Assembly (NCBI RefSeq): GCF_963678635.1 | Contig: NC_087070.1 | Span: 5,180,539 to 5,244,538, forward strand | Source of the DNA: Symsagittifera roscoffensis | Taxonomy: Eukaryota > Xenacoelomorpha > Acoela > Convolutidae | Direction of reading: 5' to 3' | Length of the DNA: 64,000 nt | In this document: positions 35,691 through 47,400 of the stretch, piece by piece | How positions within the stretch are numbered: the stretch's first letter is position 1 | Layout: each line of letters starts with the position of its first letter | Made by a program: the position numbers and the translations under genes | Notes under the pieces: generated by a model | Told to the model about the DNA's origin: nothing | What the model saw: only the letters and a program-made list of their open reading frames with translations | Databases searched by the model: none

Positions 35691-37344
35691 TAAAATGAGT
35701 TTCAAATGGGTTTGATTAAAAACGAAAAACCGATATCCAAGTCCGACTTTATAATTGAATTTAAAAAATGTCTCAGGAAAAAATCATGGATGTTTTGTTT
35801 TCTACTAGAAATCAGCCCTAAAATAGAGAAAACACAATTTATTGCTTTAACAAAAGTAAACAAAGAAAACCAAATTATATATTTTTTAATTCGGCTTTAT
35901 ATCCGAAAATGATACGTATTGGCTCTATGCAGATAGCCCATCATGTTCATCCAGCTTGACTGAGCAAAACTATCCAGCCTTCAAAATATGCCACCCTTCA
36001 AAATTTCAAGCCTTCATGTTTCAAGCCTTCATATTTTCATTCTTGAAAAATTTTGAAGACCACGCCTGCTAAAGATGATGATGTTTGTAGGTGATGATGT
36101 GCTAGTCAATAATGATAAAAATAATTTTTGTAGAAGATAATCTTGTTCCAAATAAAACATCCCATTTTTCCGATATCTTGAGACCACGACGAAATCCAGC
36201 TTTTGCAAATCTTAGCTCTACAAAAATTCTGGTAGCCGTAAAGCAAATTTTTTTCAAGCTTTTGTTAAAATATAATGTTCTTTCAAGATATCGGAAGAGT
36301 TTGAAGTTTCATTTTGAAAAAAATATCATCATCTAAAAAAATCTTCATCATTGTTGTTGATTAAAATGTCATCATCTAAAAAACATAATCTTTTTTAGTA
36401 AGAGGCGTTTGTTTCGAAATTTTGAAAGGTGGAAAAACTTCAAACCAAAAATTATCCTGGAACATAAAATTTCGATAAGCTTGATGATTTTTTGGCAGAA
36501 CTTGTTTGCTGCTCGCTGTTTGCTTCAGTCGATATAGTTTTGATTTCTTCATTTTATGTAATTACCTATGATAACCACTTAACATGCAAGTCGCTCCTCA
36601 ATTCTGAGTATCAATTGACGACTTCACGGTGGCCTTGAGTTTTTTTTGTTGACAACAGTTGAAAAACAATGGAAAAATCAAACCAATCAGATTGCAGGAA
36701 ACAAAAAAAAATAAAAAAAAACACCGCATAACAAAAAATCGATGATTTGGATCAATTAAAATTTTGTCGAGAAAGTTCAAGCAGTTTAGAAATTTTGATT
36801 AAAAAACTCAAATGCGACATCTAGCATCTAAAGGCCAAAAAACAACATGTGTTTCATTAAACAAAACTGATAAAAAAAATAATTTGCCCAAGTTTGCGAT
36901 TAAGAAACACAGTTGAAAACCAAGTTCAACTAATCCACTTAATCAAAATGCAGAAACTATAAGACAAAAAATTAGATCGCATTATGAATTAAAAGGTTAT
37001 TCATTTGGGTCACTTTGAAATACCAACACACTTAATTTATGCGAGGAGTTGTCAATTTGTTTTGTCCAACCAAAGATGGAAACATTGGGGGAAAAATCTG
37101 ACTTTTGACGGATATCAATTCCAGTACCTTCAAAAATAACGTTTCATTTGTTTACTCATACTGCAATAACACAATATTTTTGAAACTTAAGCAGATGAAA
37201 AACATTTTGGCAAATTTCTGCTGACTTGAGCAAAAAAACTCAAAAACTGAAAAAGCTTCAAACTCGAATCTTAAAAATTGGGTTTGAAGACCTTTTTGCC
37301 TCCTTACAAAAAAAGTAAGCAACAACTATATCCATATAGAAACC

Positions 37345-37680
37345 AATATTGGGTCATTGTTCCGCCAAAAATTTACGCAGTTATTATTTACGCGATTGGG
37401 CAAAAAACGGACAACAGGTAAAAAACGTCTTGCTGGATCTCAATATTTTAAAAAGGGTTGCAATTGTTCGCACCCAAAATCTTTATCAGTGTCTTGCATA
37501 TTTGACACACTTCCATGGACCGCATCCCTTAGCAGAGACCAAATTAGGAAAAATTTCATCCTATTTTGAGTTCTTTTCAATCGGAAAACTCCAATTTGCA
37601 GGGCATTTTTGAGCAGAAAACCTAATTTACCGTCTATATTAATCACAGTTTTGTATTCAAAGAATGATTCAAGCATTAAA
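37345..37680 (+). repeat. Old direct repeat D, copy 2
   Basis: Partner of 35390-35690. Between the copies (35700-37340) the DNA is AT-rich with no supported gene; the small frames there look like chance. Confidence 0.55.
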
Positions 37681-38109
37681 TGGTTATTTGAGCTAGAAAT
37701 AACATTTTTGAGTTTACGAAACCTAATATACCATTTGCCTACGTCAAATTGTTCCAGAAGAATTCTAATGTAATTGATATTTCAACAATACACAAGCCTA
37801 AAATTGAAAAAAAATCAACCTCTTGGTTACACAACAGCATACAACAAAAAAAGTAATAGCTTGTGATTCTACTCTTGAATTAAAACTTAGCGTCATTATG
37901 CAGATAATAAATGAAGCCCATATCTCCCGAAAATGATTGTGATATTCGAAAAAAAAGAACAGAATTTGTTAATACGATGAAAGTTTTCGGTTGACGAATA
38001 TCCTGCCGATCCCAGAAATTGCATGGAAATTAGATTTGCAAAAATTGCAACAGATCGCGGTCGCGAAAAATCTGAGAGCAACGACATTTCATTTGGACAA
38101 AATTTACAT

Positions 38110-38700
38110 CATCTAAAATTATCAAGAAATGCCAACAATATTTTCATCGAAAATTTGAAGGATAGAACAACTTTGACTCAACAACTGAAACGGTGACAAT
38201 TGAACGCCGCATTTTGACGGTTGAAATATTTGAACAAAATGTTGACAAAATAGACATACCCAAATGTTGACGTTGTTTGAGCCAGAAGTTTGCACTGAAA
38301 AAAAATTGAGAAAAATTTTGTTTATAAATAGTCCTTTTGATATTACCAATAATTTATTTGATAGTTTGATACAGTTTTTTTGCTTTCGTCAAATTGGTTC
38401 AGATGGTGTAACACGGTTTGTTTTTCTCATTTACTTTAATTGCACATGCTAAACAAGGTACATGTTTGTCACTTCGCACCCTTGAGTAATATTATTCGAT
38501 TATTTTGCTGTCGTCCTGAGACCTCCTGTAACAGTTTCTATTTTACCCATGTGCGTCAAATGAGTACCCATGATACGAATGCCATTCTAGAGAGATTTCT
38601 TCTACCGGGAACTGGTTTGCGGAAAATTCGCTTCACTCATTGAACGTTATCACACACTCCTATTTAAAAAAACTACTTTCCGACAACCCTGCACTTGTAT
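38110..38700. other. AT-rich spacer, nothing recognised
   Basis: Short frames on both strands overlap, and none is supported. Confidence 0.4.
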
Positions 38701-38705
38701 CAAAA

Positions 38706-40664
38706 ACTTCTCCATCGCTTGCGAACTTCTCCAAAGCACCGAAGTTTTATAGATAACAATCGAATATAATCGATTTTGTTGAATACAATTTTGTCTGTAT
38801 AATCAAGTATCATGGAAAACTTAGACAAAATTACGGATTATAATCCATTATAATTATTTATTTTCAGAAAACAAAAAACCATTATAATTCATTATAATCC
38901 ATTAAAATCTGTTTTTTTTTCTTCAATATAATCGATTATTTTTATGTTTTTTTTTCCTACTTGTTGCAGTTTTCTGAAAAACTCGAGCGCGAACGTGCAC
39001 GTTCATCGTCATAATCACTATTGAGCGCCCTCTTATGTCCCCCAAAATGCCTTGTCCACCTTTTTACAACTCCCCCCACCCGTGTTTACCCCAAGCCCCA
39101 CCAAACCAGAATAGATAACTTTGGGCTAGAGCCTAAATGTGGGGGGTTGAGTTAATTAGTGAGGTTTGCAAGAAAACTGAAGTAAAGAACAGCACAAGCC
39201 ATTGAAGCATATACTGCCACCTTATTAGCTCGAAATTAGACCAAAAAGCAAACCTTTCAAACCGGTTTTTCTCGAAACTGTGAAATTATTTTGAAAATTT
39301 TAATTTCGTTCGAATCAAGACTGAAAAGGCCTCAAATTGAAATATCACTCAACCCTGTCCAATGACGATTTGTGGTAGCTGATTTTACGTGAAAACAAAA
39401 AAAAATTAAAACACACCCGAATACGAAATTCCTCCCCATTTTCAATGGTCGGAGCATCAATCAAAATAATAGCAAAATTGATCATAATAATATAATCATA
39501 AAAATTAAAAAAAATCATAACAAGGGTATCCGGTTACTGTGCAAGTAGCTCAGAATGTTCCGTCCAGACTTAAAAAATACAACATTTTTTTATACAAATT
39601 GGTACCGCTATTTTTCTGCATGTCGTGATAAAAATTTCTGAACAAAAAGATATAAATCAGGCATATTTGAGATTCCTAGTAAAATAAGTCAATTGGAAAA
39701 CCGTTTTAAAAGAAAATGAATAGAAAAACGAAAAAAAAAAGAATGAATTTTCAAGTTTTTGATTCCCAAAATTGCGCTAAAAGACTCCAAAAACTAACTT
39801 TACCTGAGTAAAACTAAGTTTTCAAGGCTTAAATAAGCTAACCTAAGCTATTGCATTTGCTAACTAACTTACTAATTAGCTCGAAAATAGACCAAAACTC
39901 AAAAACTTTAAACCGGCTTTTCTTGATCTTGTAAAAATTGTTTTGAAATTTTTTGATGTTCGAATCAAGACTGGAAGGGTTTTAATAAAATATATCACTC
40001 AACCCTGTCCGAAGATTATTTGTGGTAGCTGATTTTGCGTGGAAAACAGAAAAAAAACTAAAACACACCCGAAACCAAAGTTTCTCCCAATTTTCAATGG
40101 TCGGAACAACAATCATTATAATCATTATAGTAAAAAAATGATGATAAAATGATCATAATAAAAATCATAATGCTCTAGGGTGAACGTACGGTTCAACTTA
40201 GGAAAGTTACACTGATTAAAGAACTCTTTTTCTGAATTTTTAAGCTAAATTTTAACCAATTTCCTTTCGAAAAGGTGAAAAAACAGGTGGTGTGGAAAAT
40301 TCTGCACTTCCGATTCCTCCGATTATGCTTTGAACGGGTGATTAATAGGTCGGAAATTTGATCATAGAAAAATGCGGAAAAGGGTATTAAGCCAAGGGTT
40401 ATTTTCAGCCACTGATTTCCGTCTCTTACCTGGGCTTGCTTTCAATCATCAAAACAAAAAACAATTATTACAACTCTTGAGGGAAAAATTAGTCATTTTG
40501 GTGAGCGGATTCAACTGGTTTCATTTAAAATATTTAAAGTATTGTTTCCAGATTTAAGCAAAACGTTAGCTCACATTTTTTTGTTGATGCATATTTTTAC
40601 AACTTAGCTTTTTATCGATAGCCCGAGCCACTAATCAATTCCAGAAAAATCTTCTTAATTAAAG
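38706..40664 (+). repeat. Recent tandem duplication, unit 1 (about 1.955 kb)
   Basis: It runs from ACTTCTCCATCGCTTGC to CTTCTTAATTAAAG and is repeated directly afterwards with very few differences. A 61-codon frame (40372-40557) is identical in unit 2 (42326-42511), which reflects recency rather than coding constraint. The unit contains palindromic TATAATCCATTATAAT words, one half copy (about 39195-39450) and one full copy (39527-40115) of dispersed repeat E. Confidence 0.95.
39527..40115 (+). mobile_element. Dispersed repeat E (MITE-like)
   Basis: The left end carries TTACTGTGCAAGTAGCTCAG followed by AATGTTCCG. The right end carries TTTTCAATGGTCGGAACAAC, which on the other strand reads GTTCCGACCATTGAAAA, so the ends are inverted relative to each other around TGTTCCGACCAT. 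The inside has TATATCACTCAACCCTGTCC and GGTAGCTGATTTTGCGTGG. It is non-coding. Other copies lie at 41481, 52203, 55462, 57487, 59488 and 61345. Confidence 0.7.
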
Positions 40665-42618
40665 ACTTCTCCATCGCTTGCAAACTTCTCCAACGCACCG
40701 AAGTTTTATAGATAACAATCGAATATAATCGATTTTGTTGAATACAATTTTGTCTGTATAATCAAGTATCATGGAAAACTTAGACAAAATTACGGATTAT
40801 AATCCATTATAATTATTTATTTTCAGAAAACAAAAAACCATTATAATTCATTATAATCCATTAAAATCTGTTTTTTTTTCAATATAATCGATTATTTTTA
40901 TGTTTTTTTTCCTACTTGTTGCAGTTTTCTGAAAAAGTCGAGCGCGAACGTGCACGTTCATCGTCATAATCACTATTTAGCGCCCTCTTATGTCCCCCAA
41001 AATGCCTTGTCCACCTTTTTACAACTCCCCCCACCCGTGTTTACCCCAAGCCCCACCAAACCAGAATAGATAACTTTGGGCTAGGGCCTAAATGTGGGGG
41101 GTTGAGTTAATTAGTGAGGTTTGCAAGAAAACTGAAGTAAAGAACAGCACAAGCCATTGAAGCATATACTGCCACCTTATTAGCTCGAAATTAGACCAAA
41201 AAGCAAACCTTTCAAACCGGTTTTTCTCGAAACTGTGAAATTATTTTGAAAATTTTAATTTCGTTCGAATCAAGACTGAAAAGGCCTTAAATTGAAATAT
41301 CACTCAACCCTGTCCAATGACGATTTGTGGTAGCTGATTTTGCGTGAAAACAAAAAAAAACTAAAACACACCCGAATACGAAATTCCTCCCCATTTTCAA
41401 TGGTCGGAGCATCAATCAAAATAATAGCAAAATTGATCATAATAATATAATCATAAAAATAAAAAAAAATCATAACAAGGGTATCCGGTTACTGTGCAAG
41501 TAGCTCAGAATGTTCCGTCCAGACTTAAAAAATACAACATTTTTTTATACAAATTGGTACCGCTATTTTTCTGCATGTCGTGATAAAAAATTCTGAACAA
41601 AAAGATATAAATCAGGCATATTTGAGAGTCATAGTAAAATAAGTCAATTGGAAAACCGTTTTAAAAGAAAATGAATAGAAAAACGAAAAAAAAAGAATGA
41701 ATTTTCAAGTTTTTGATTCCCAAAATTGCGCTAAAAGACTCCAAAAACTAACTTTACCTGAGTAAAATTAAGTTTTCAAGGCTTAAATAAGCTAAACTAA
41801 GCTATTGCATTTGCTAACTAACTTACTAATTAGCTCGAAAATAGACCAAAACTCAAAAACTTTAAACCGGCTTTTCTTGATCTTGTAAAAATTGTTTTGA
41901 AATTTTTTGATGTTCGAATCAAGACTGGAAGGGTTTTAATAAAATATATCACTCAACCCTGTCCGAAGATTATTTGTGGTAGCTGATTTTGCGTGGAAAA
42001 CAGAAAAAAAACTAAAACACACCCGAAACCAAAGTTTCTCCCAATTTTCAATGGTCGGAACAACAATCATTATAATCATTATAGTAAAAAATGATGATAA
42101 AAATGATCATAATAAAAATCATAATGCTCTAGGGTGAACGTACGGTTCAACTTAGGAAAGTTACACTGATTAAAGAACTCTTTTTCTGAATTTTTAAGCT
42201 AAATTTTAACCAATTTCCTTTCGAAAAGGTGAAAAAACAGGTGGTGTGGAAAATTCTGCACTTCCGATTCCTCCGATTATGCTTTGAACGGGTGATTAAT
42301 AGGTCGGAAATTTGATCATAGAAAAATGCGGAAAAGGGTATTAAGCCAAGGGTTATTTTCAGCCACTGATTTCCGTCTCTTACCTGGGCTTGCTTTCAAT
42401 CATCAAAACAAAAAACAATTATTACAACTCTTGAGGGAAAAATTAGTCATTTTGGTGAGCGGATTCAACTGGTTTCATTTAAAATATTTAAAGTATTGTT
42501 TCCAGATTTAAGCAAAACGTTAGCTCACATTTTTTTGTTGATGAATATTTTTACAACTTAGCTTTTTATCGATAGCCCGAGCCACTAATCAATTCCAGAA
42601 AAATCTTCTTAATTAAAG
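40665..42618 (+). repeat. Recent tandem duplication, unit 2
   Basis: Near-identical to unit 1. Differences noticed are scattered single bases and 1-4-base indels in A/T runs. Similarity ends after CTTAATTAAAGACTT, where unit 1 instead joins into unit 2. Confidence 0.95.
41481..42067 (+). mobile_element. Dispersed repeat E, duplicated with its unit
   Basis: Same element as 39527-40115, carried into unit 2 by the tandem duplication. Confidence 0.7.
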
Positions 42619-42619
42619 A

Positions 42620-44320
42620 CTTTAGTTTTTTTGTTCTTTAAATCCTGCTTCCAACTAGAACTAGGCAATCTTACAAACAGTTACAGCATAATTGAAATTT
42701 TTTGGTGAGTTCATTGGCCGCATTTCATGTTTGTATGAAACGAGAAAAAGTTTTGGACTAGTTTTTGGAGTTTAAAACTAGCGTGAAACGAAACATATCA
42801 TATCAGTGAGGGGAATGTTCTAATAAATTTTGGTACATAGTTGCCGCGGTTTGAGCAAATATGGCGTTAAATTAAAATTCTTTAACTAATTTCCGCTGTC
42901 AAAGTAGTTTTTTTCTTCTTTTGTAGGCTGACATGATGTTTTTTTCTTCTATACTAACTGTGCGATTGTTTCGCGCTGCTTTTAATGGTTATAAAAACAC
43001 CAACAACACCACAACTTTTCAACACATATGAAGCTCACCAAATTAGGGAATTAAATCTTCAGTTTCCGCATGATAATATCCCAGTCGCGCCAAAACGTCA
43101 TGGAGGGATGAACTATTTTTTGCAAGACAAGATAGCAAAAACTGAGGAAAAGATTAAATTTATGTGCTTTTATGGTAAGAAAAAGTAAACTAGTATTACA
43201 TTTGGCAGCTTTTTTGTGTTCGATTTGAAGTGAATTGAGTTGAATTGAATAACTCAAAAATGGAGCCAACTTTGCACGTTTGTTTCAGCAGAATCAAATC
43301 TTTTTTTTTCCTTACCAGTTTGGTTTTCACTTGACACGCAAAAATATCTTTGGAACAGCAGAAAATTGTGTAGAGAAATTAATACTTGCAAAACACTTAT
43401 AATGCACTTTCAAAATGAAATATCCGGCATACCATATTAGTGTTGACTTAAGTTGCACCAACTATTTGTTCACAAAGAGATTCAAATTCAAATAAATTGC
43501 GCAAAATTTTATTTTCTTTATTCTCTCATAACATTTAATTTTCAGAAAAAATTCTATTGAGTTAAAAACTAAAAAGCATGTTTTCTCGCAATTTTGTTCA
43601 TCATGTTATTTTTTGTTGTTCGCTGTGTTACTTCAGCTATCATTTCCAGTTTATTGAATTATTTTGACCCGACGCCAGCATTAAATTGCTATATGAAAAT
43701 TATATGACACCAAAAAACGCAAATTAATGAAAATTTGTTCTGCTTATGCAAAAAAGTTTTCTAATAGGTTAAACCTTTCTTAGTTTGCAAAGTCAACCAT
43801 TTAAAAATAAATTTCCGGAAGCAAACGAAATGGAATGGTAAAATAGTGACCCTTTCTATTCAGTTTTTTTACCCCAACCAATTTAATTGTTGCCTTTTAG
43901 CGAATAGAAGCTTATGATACGTTTTTTCTTCTATACGTAGTTTCTTTGCTCATTCGTTTCACTCACCTTAAACGTCCCTTTACCTGTTTTGAAACTAAGT
44001 TCGCTTTGGTCTTTCAGACCAAAATCCAATCTTCTTTGCAATATTATTGAAAAAAAAACTATTTCGCATGATTGCAGATTTCAAAATAACACCAATTTGC
44101 GTACAAGTTTTAATTCCTCTTCAATCCTTAGCTTAGACAAAAAATGAAATATGTGTCGAGATAAGAAAAAATTTCACCCTTGTTTTATTGCTGCGTGTGA
44201 TTGACCATCTAGATTGGCTCCTTTACCTGTGTCACTGTGGTGTGAGCGTCAGGCTTTCTTGTGACCATCACCGAAAGTCTTGAAGAAGTTTAATTTGTGC
44301 CTTTGAGAATTCGTGGGTTT
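42620..44320. other. Upstream region of the SEC14/spectrin gene
   Basis: AT-rich. It holds a modest open frame at 42985-43188 (67 codons, protein-like composition, a TATAAAA word at its very start and a GTAAGA donor-like word near its end at 43173). That could be an exon of another gene or of an alternative first exon, but nothing confirms it. The last 150 bases before the ATG are less AT-rich and may be 5' UTR. Confidence 0.3.
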
Positions 44321-44323
44321 GAA

Positions 44324-44444
44324 ATGGATCTTAACAGTAGTGGAATTAGTGGCAAGGATGATAATGAAAAGAGCAGTCTGACCAAGTCAAAGTTGGCCCC
44401 AATTGCAATCCAAACTGTCGAATCCGGAATCGCCATTCTAGCAG
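44324..44444 (+). CDS. Exon 1 (start codon, N-terminus and first SEC14 strand)
   Basis: ATG at 44324-44326 with an in-frame TAA at 44291-44293, which fixes this as the first possible ATG. It encodes MDLNSSGISGKDDNEKSS and ends VESGIAILAG. The donor is GCAG|GTAAGC, phase 1. The opening 20 residues are polar and likely flexible. Confidence 0.75.
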
Positions 44445-47400
44445 GTAAGCAAACGAGAGCAGAAGTATACTGGAAAAAAAAGCAATGCAACGAAACAATT
44501 TGTAAAATTAAAACACTCAAATAGTTTTTCTCGGAAAGTTTGCGATCATAAGACTTTTCCATTATTTGCATGATATTAAGACCTACCTTACTGGTAATAG
44601 AATCGAGTCACCGTAGGCTCTTAATTTTTTGCAAAAATGACAGGTCTTTTACTTTAGCGCTATTATAGTAAAGTGTCGATGAGCAGGGCTCAGACACATT
44701 TATTGAAAGGTTTATTCTTCAGGAAAAAGTAATGAACTTTTTTTCATAGTTTTTTCCGATTAGTGTAATTTATTGTTCCAACTTTCGAAGAAAACGGAGT
44801 TTTTATGCTTGGTGTGGTTTCTTATTCGGTCAATTTTTGGCAACCGAAACAGTTTTAAACAAAAACTGTTTAAGCGATTTGAAGATATCGACTACCTAAA
44901 GTTAAAGTTTGATAGTTTACCTCCAATTAGTTTTTGCAAACTTATGGGGGTTTGAAAATTGTCAATTTGGCGATGCTCTGGACTAAGTCCTGAAACCGTT
45001 ATGCAAATTTTTCATGGGCGACCAATTATCCCGCACAACAAAGTGGTTCCAAATTGAATTGAGGCTAAGAAGTCGGTCGTAATGATTTTTGTCCAAAATT
45101 TATAGTTTCTTAATATTTTCTTTTCTCAAAAACTATTCGATATGGATTAAGGGGCAGTCGGAAAATTCAGGGCTTTGCTCTTATATACGAGCAGTCTTGT
45201 TTCGTGTAACATGATGAATTTGAATTTTCATTTCTTTTTGGCTTCAAAATTAATTGCTAAAAGGAAGGCAAACATTGCTCTTCACTAAAAAAAAGCATGA
45301 GGCGCAAACAAACGTAAACGACTGTAAAAATTCGCACACGACGCACAATAAAACTATAAAAAATTTTCCTTTTATCCAGTTTTCCCAGACTGCGCCAACT
45401 TTAGCAAAACAGAGTCATTCGTAAAAGACTGTTGAAAACTAAAGAACTTGGCAATTCTGATCTTTCCCCCCAACTTTCATAATTTCTGTTTTTCTAAAAA
45501 TTCTTCACGTGCGCGTGATATTATGATGTAAGGTTTGAAAAACAAATTTTTTCACAAATAACTCGCTCCATCCAACTATAACCTTGTTGGAGTAGTTTCA
45601 AAAATTGAAATTGATAGGTGGGGGAATTGGAAAAGAGCCAAGAACTTTATTTTAAGGCATTATTTTGTCTTCGAAAAATGACAAATGAAAAAAAGTCTAT
45701 TTTTTTCTGTTTTCCTAAGTTTGTCGACACTTTTCTAGCTGTATGTAAGCTAAAATTGATATTTTAAGTCTAAATTTTGCTAAAACGGTGATAAAAAGCT
45801 AAATAATTTACATACGTTTTTGATTGCAGTTTTTGTGCCTTTTAGCGACGATATTTTTGTGAGAAATTAACATGGGTGGGTAATATGTTGCTTACTAGAC
45901 TATTAATTGAATACTTTATTTGTCGTACTTAAACTATTATCGAAATAAACTACAAACGAAGTTTTTCAACGACAATCTAAATTTCTGGACAGTGTGAACA
46001 ACGTTGAAAATCCAACTGATTTTTTGCAAATTGCGTTGAAATGGAATCAAATTTATAAGCAAAAATAATTTCTTACAGTTTTAACGGCCCTAATATGATA
46101 TAATTTACCAGCAGGCAGAAAAATTTATCCTAAAAATTAAGAAAAATGGGGTCCTTTTTGTCAATCAAGTTTTAGGCTAAGCGAGCGGGTCAGTTGCTGC
46201 TTAAATGTTGTCAGAATCAAACCTCCTCGGCCAAATATGTACATTTTACTAAATGAAATAGCAATTGGTACATTTAAAATCGAAGAAAGCGTTTTGTGAA
46301 ATTTTTTGCAATTTTTATTATGCATCTCTTATCTTTGTTGGATTACATAATAGGTTGAATTGGGTATGACTTGTTAGAAGAAATTTTGGTTGTCATTAAT
46401 GTTTGTCTATTGTCAAAGAAAATTCAGAAAAACCTAACAAGCAATGAGTCTTATACAGTTATATTTTCCAAACAAAACGTAAAAAACACATTTCGAGCTT
46501 TATTTAGACCAATCACACAATGCTTTGTACGCATGAATCATATCTATTCTGTCTTTAATTTGTCGGTATAAATACAAGTTACCAAGGGGTGCCGGACATC
46601 AAGCCGACGGGACTTCAAGCCGAATCGTAAAATTAGCGACATCAAGCCAAACATTTTCTCATTACATCATGAAATATGAATAATTCGACAATTTTTTGAA
46701 AAATTTCTCAATTTCATGATCTTTCTTCAGTAGTTATTGACGTTTTCATAAAATTTACGCATCCAAATGATGTTTACGAAAGTTGAAAAATAAAACACTG
46801 CATTTCAATTTATGCATTTCAAAACCGGCTGATATTATTAACGAATAACAATCCTGAGTGATTCATTGTCATGAATAACGCTTATTATGGACTAAGCTTG
46901 CCTAAATTTTTGAAAAGCAACCTTTTACAGATAAAAAATAGTAACTTGAGGGGCTTGTAAAGTTTAAATTTCGGCCTGAAGTCCCGTCGGATTGAAGTCC
47001 CGTCGGCTCGTTGTCCTAGACCCATTACCATGTTCATTTTTCAAAAACTGAGTTAGAACAAGAAGATAGAAAGCTTTTTAAGTGGCCCAAAATTGTCTGA
47101 TTGCAATTGTTCATAAAAACATGCAGATGAAAGTACATTTTGTAAGTAGAAAAAAAAGCTGCAGTGGCAAAAATTATAATTTATTATAAAGCAGAACTCA
47201 AATCACTGCAATATTACGTGATTTTAATTGTGTTGTTATTACAGGTGGGACGGACAAATCAGGCAACTATGTGATCTTTTTCCCACCCAAGAAACAGGCC
47301 ATGATAGCCACTCAATTCGCCTTCGGAAGCCATCTCGTGCAACTCATCCAGTACCTCATAGGCATTGCCACGTAAGTACATTCTCACAACCCCCCCCCCC

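Noticed and set aside
38838-38910. Clustered TATAAT-type palindromes, considered as an origin or CRISPR-like array
   Set aside because: Irregular spacing, no spacers and simple AT composition; the tract is part of the duplicated unit.
40372-42511. Two identical 61-codon frames
   Set aside because: Identity follows from the recent tandem duplication; no coding features are visible.
42985-43188. 67-codon + frame 1.1 kb upstream of the SEC14/spectrin gene
   Set aside because: Protein-like and with a donor-like word, but no acceptor, motif or in-frame link to exon 1 could be shown, so it is not called a gene.
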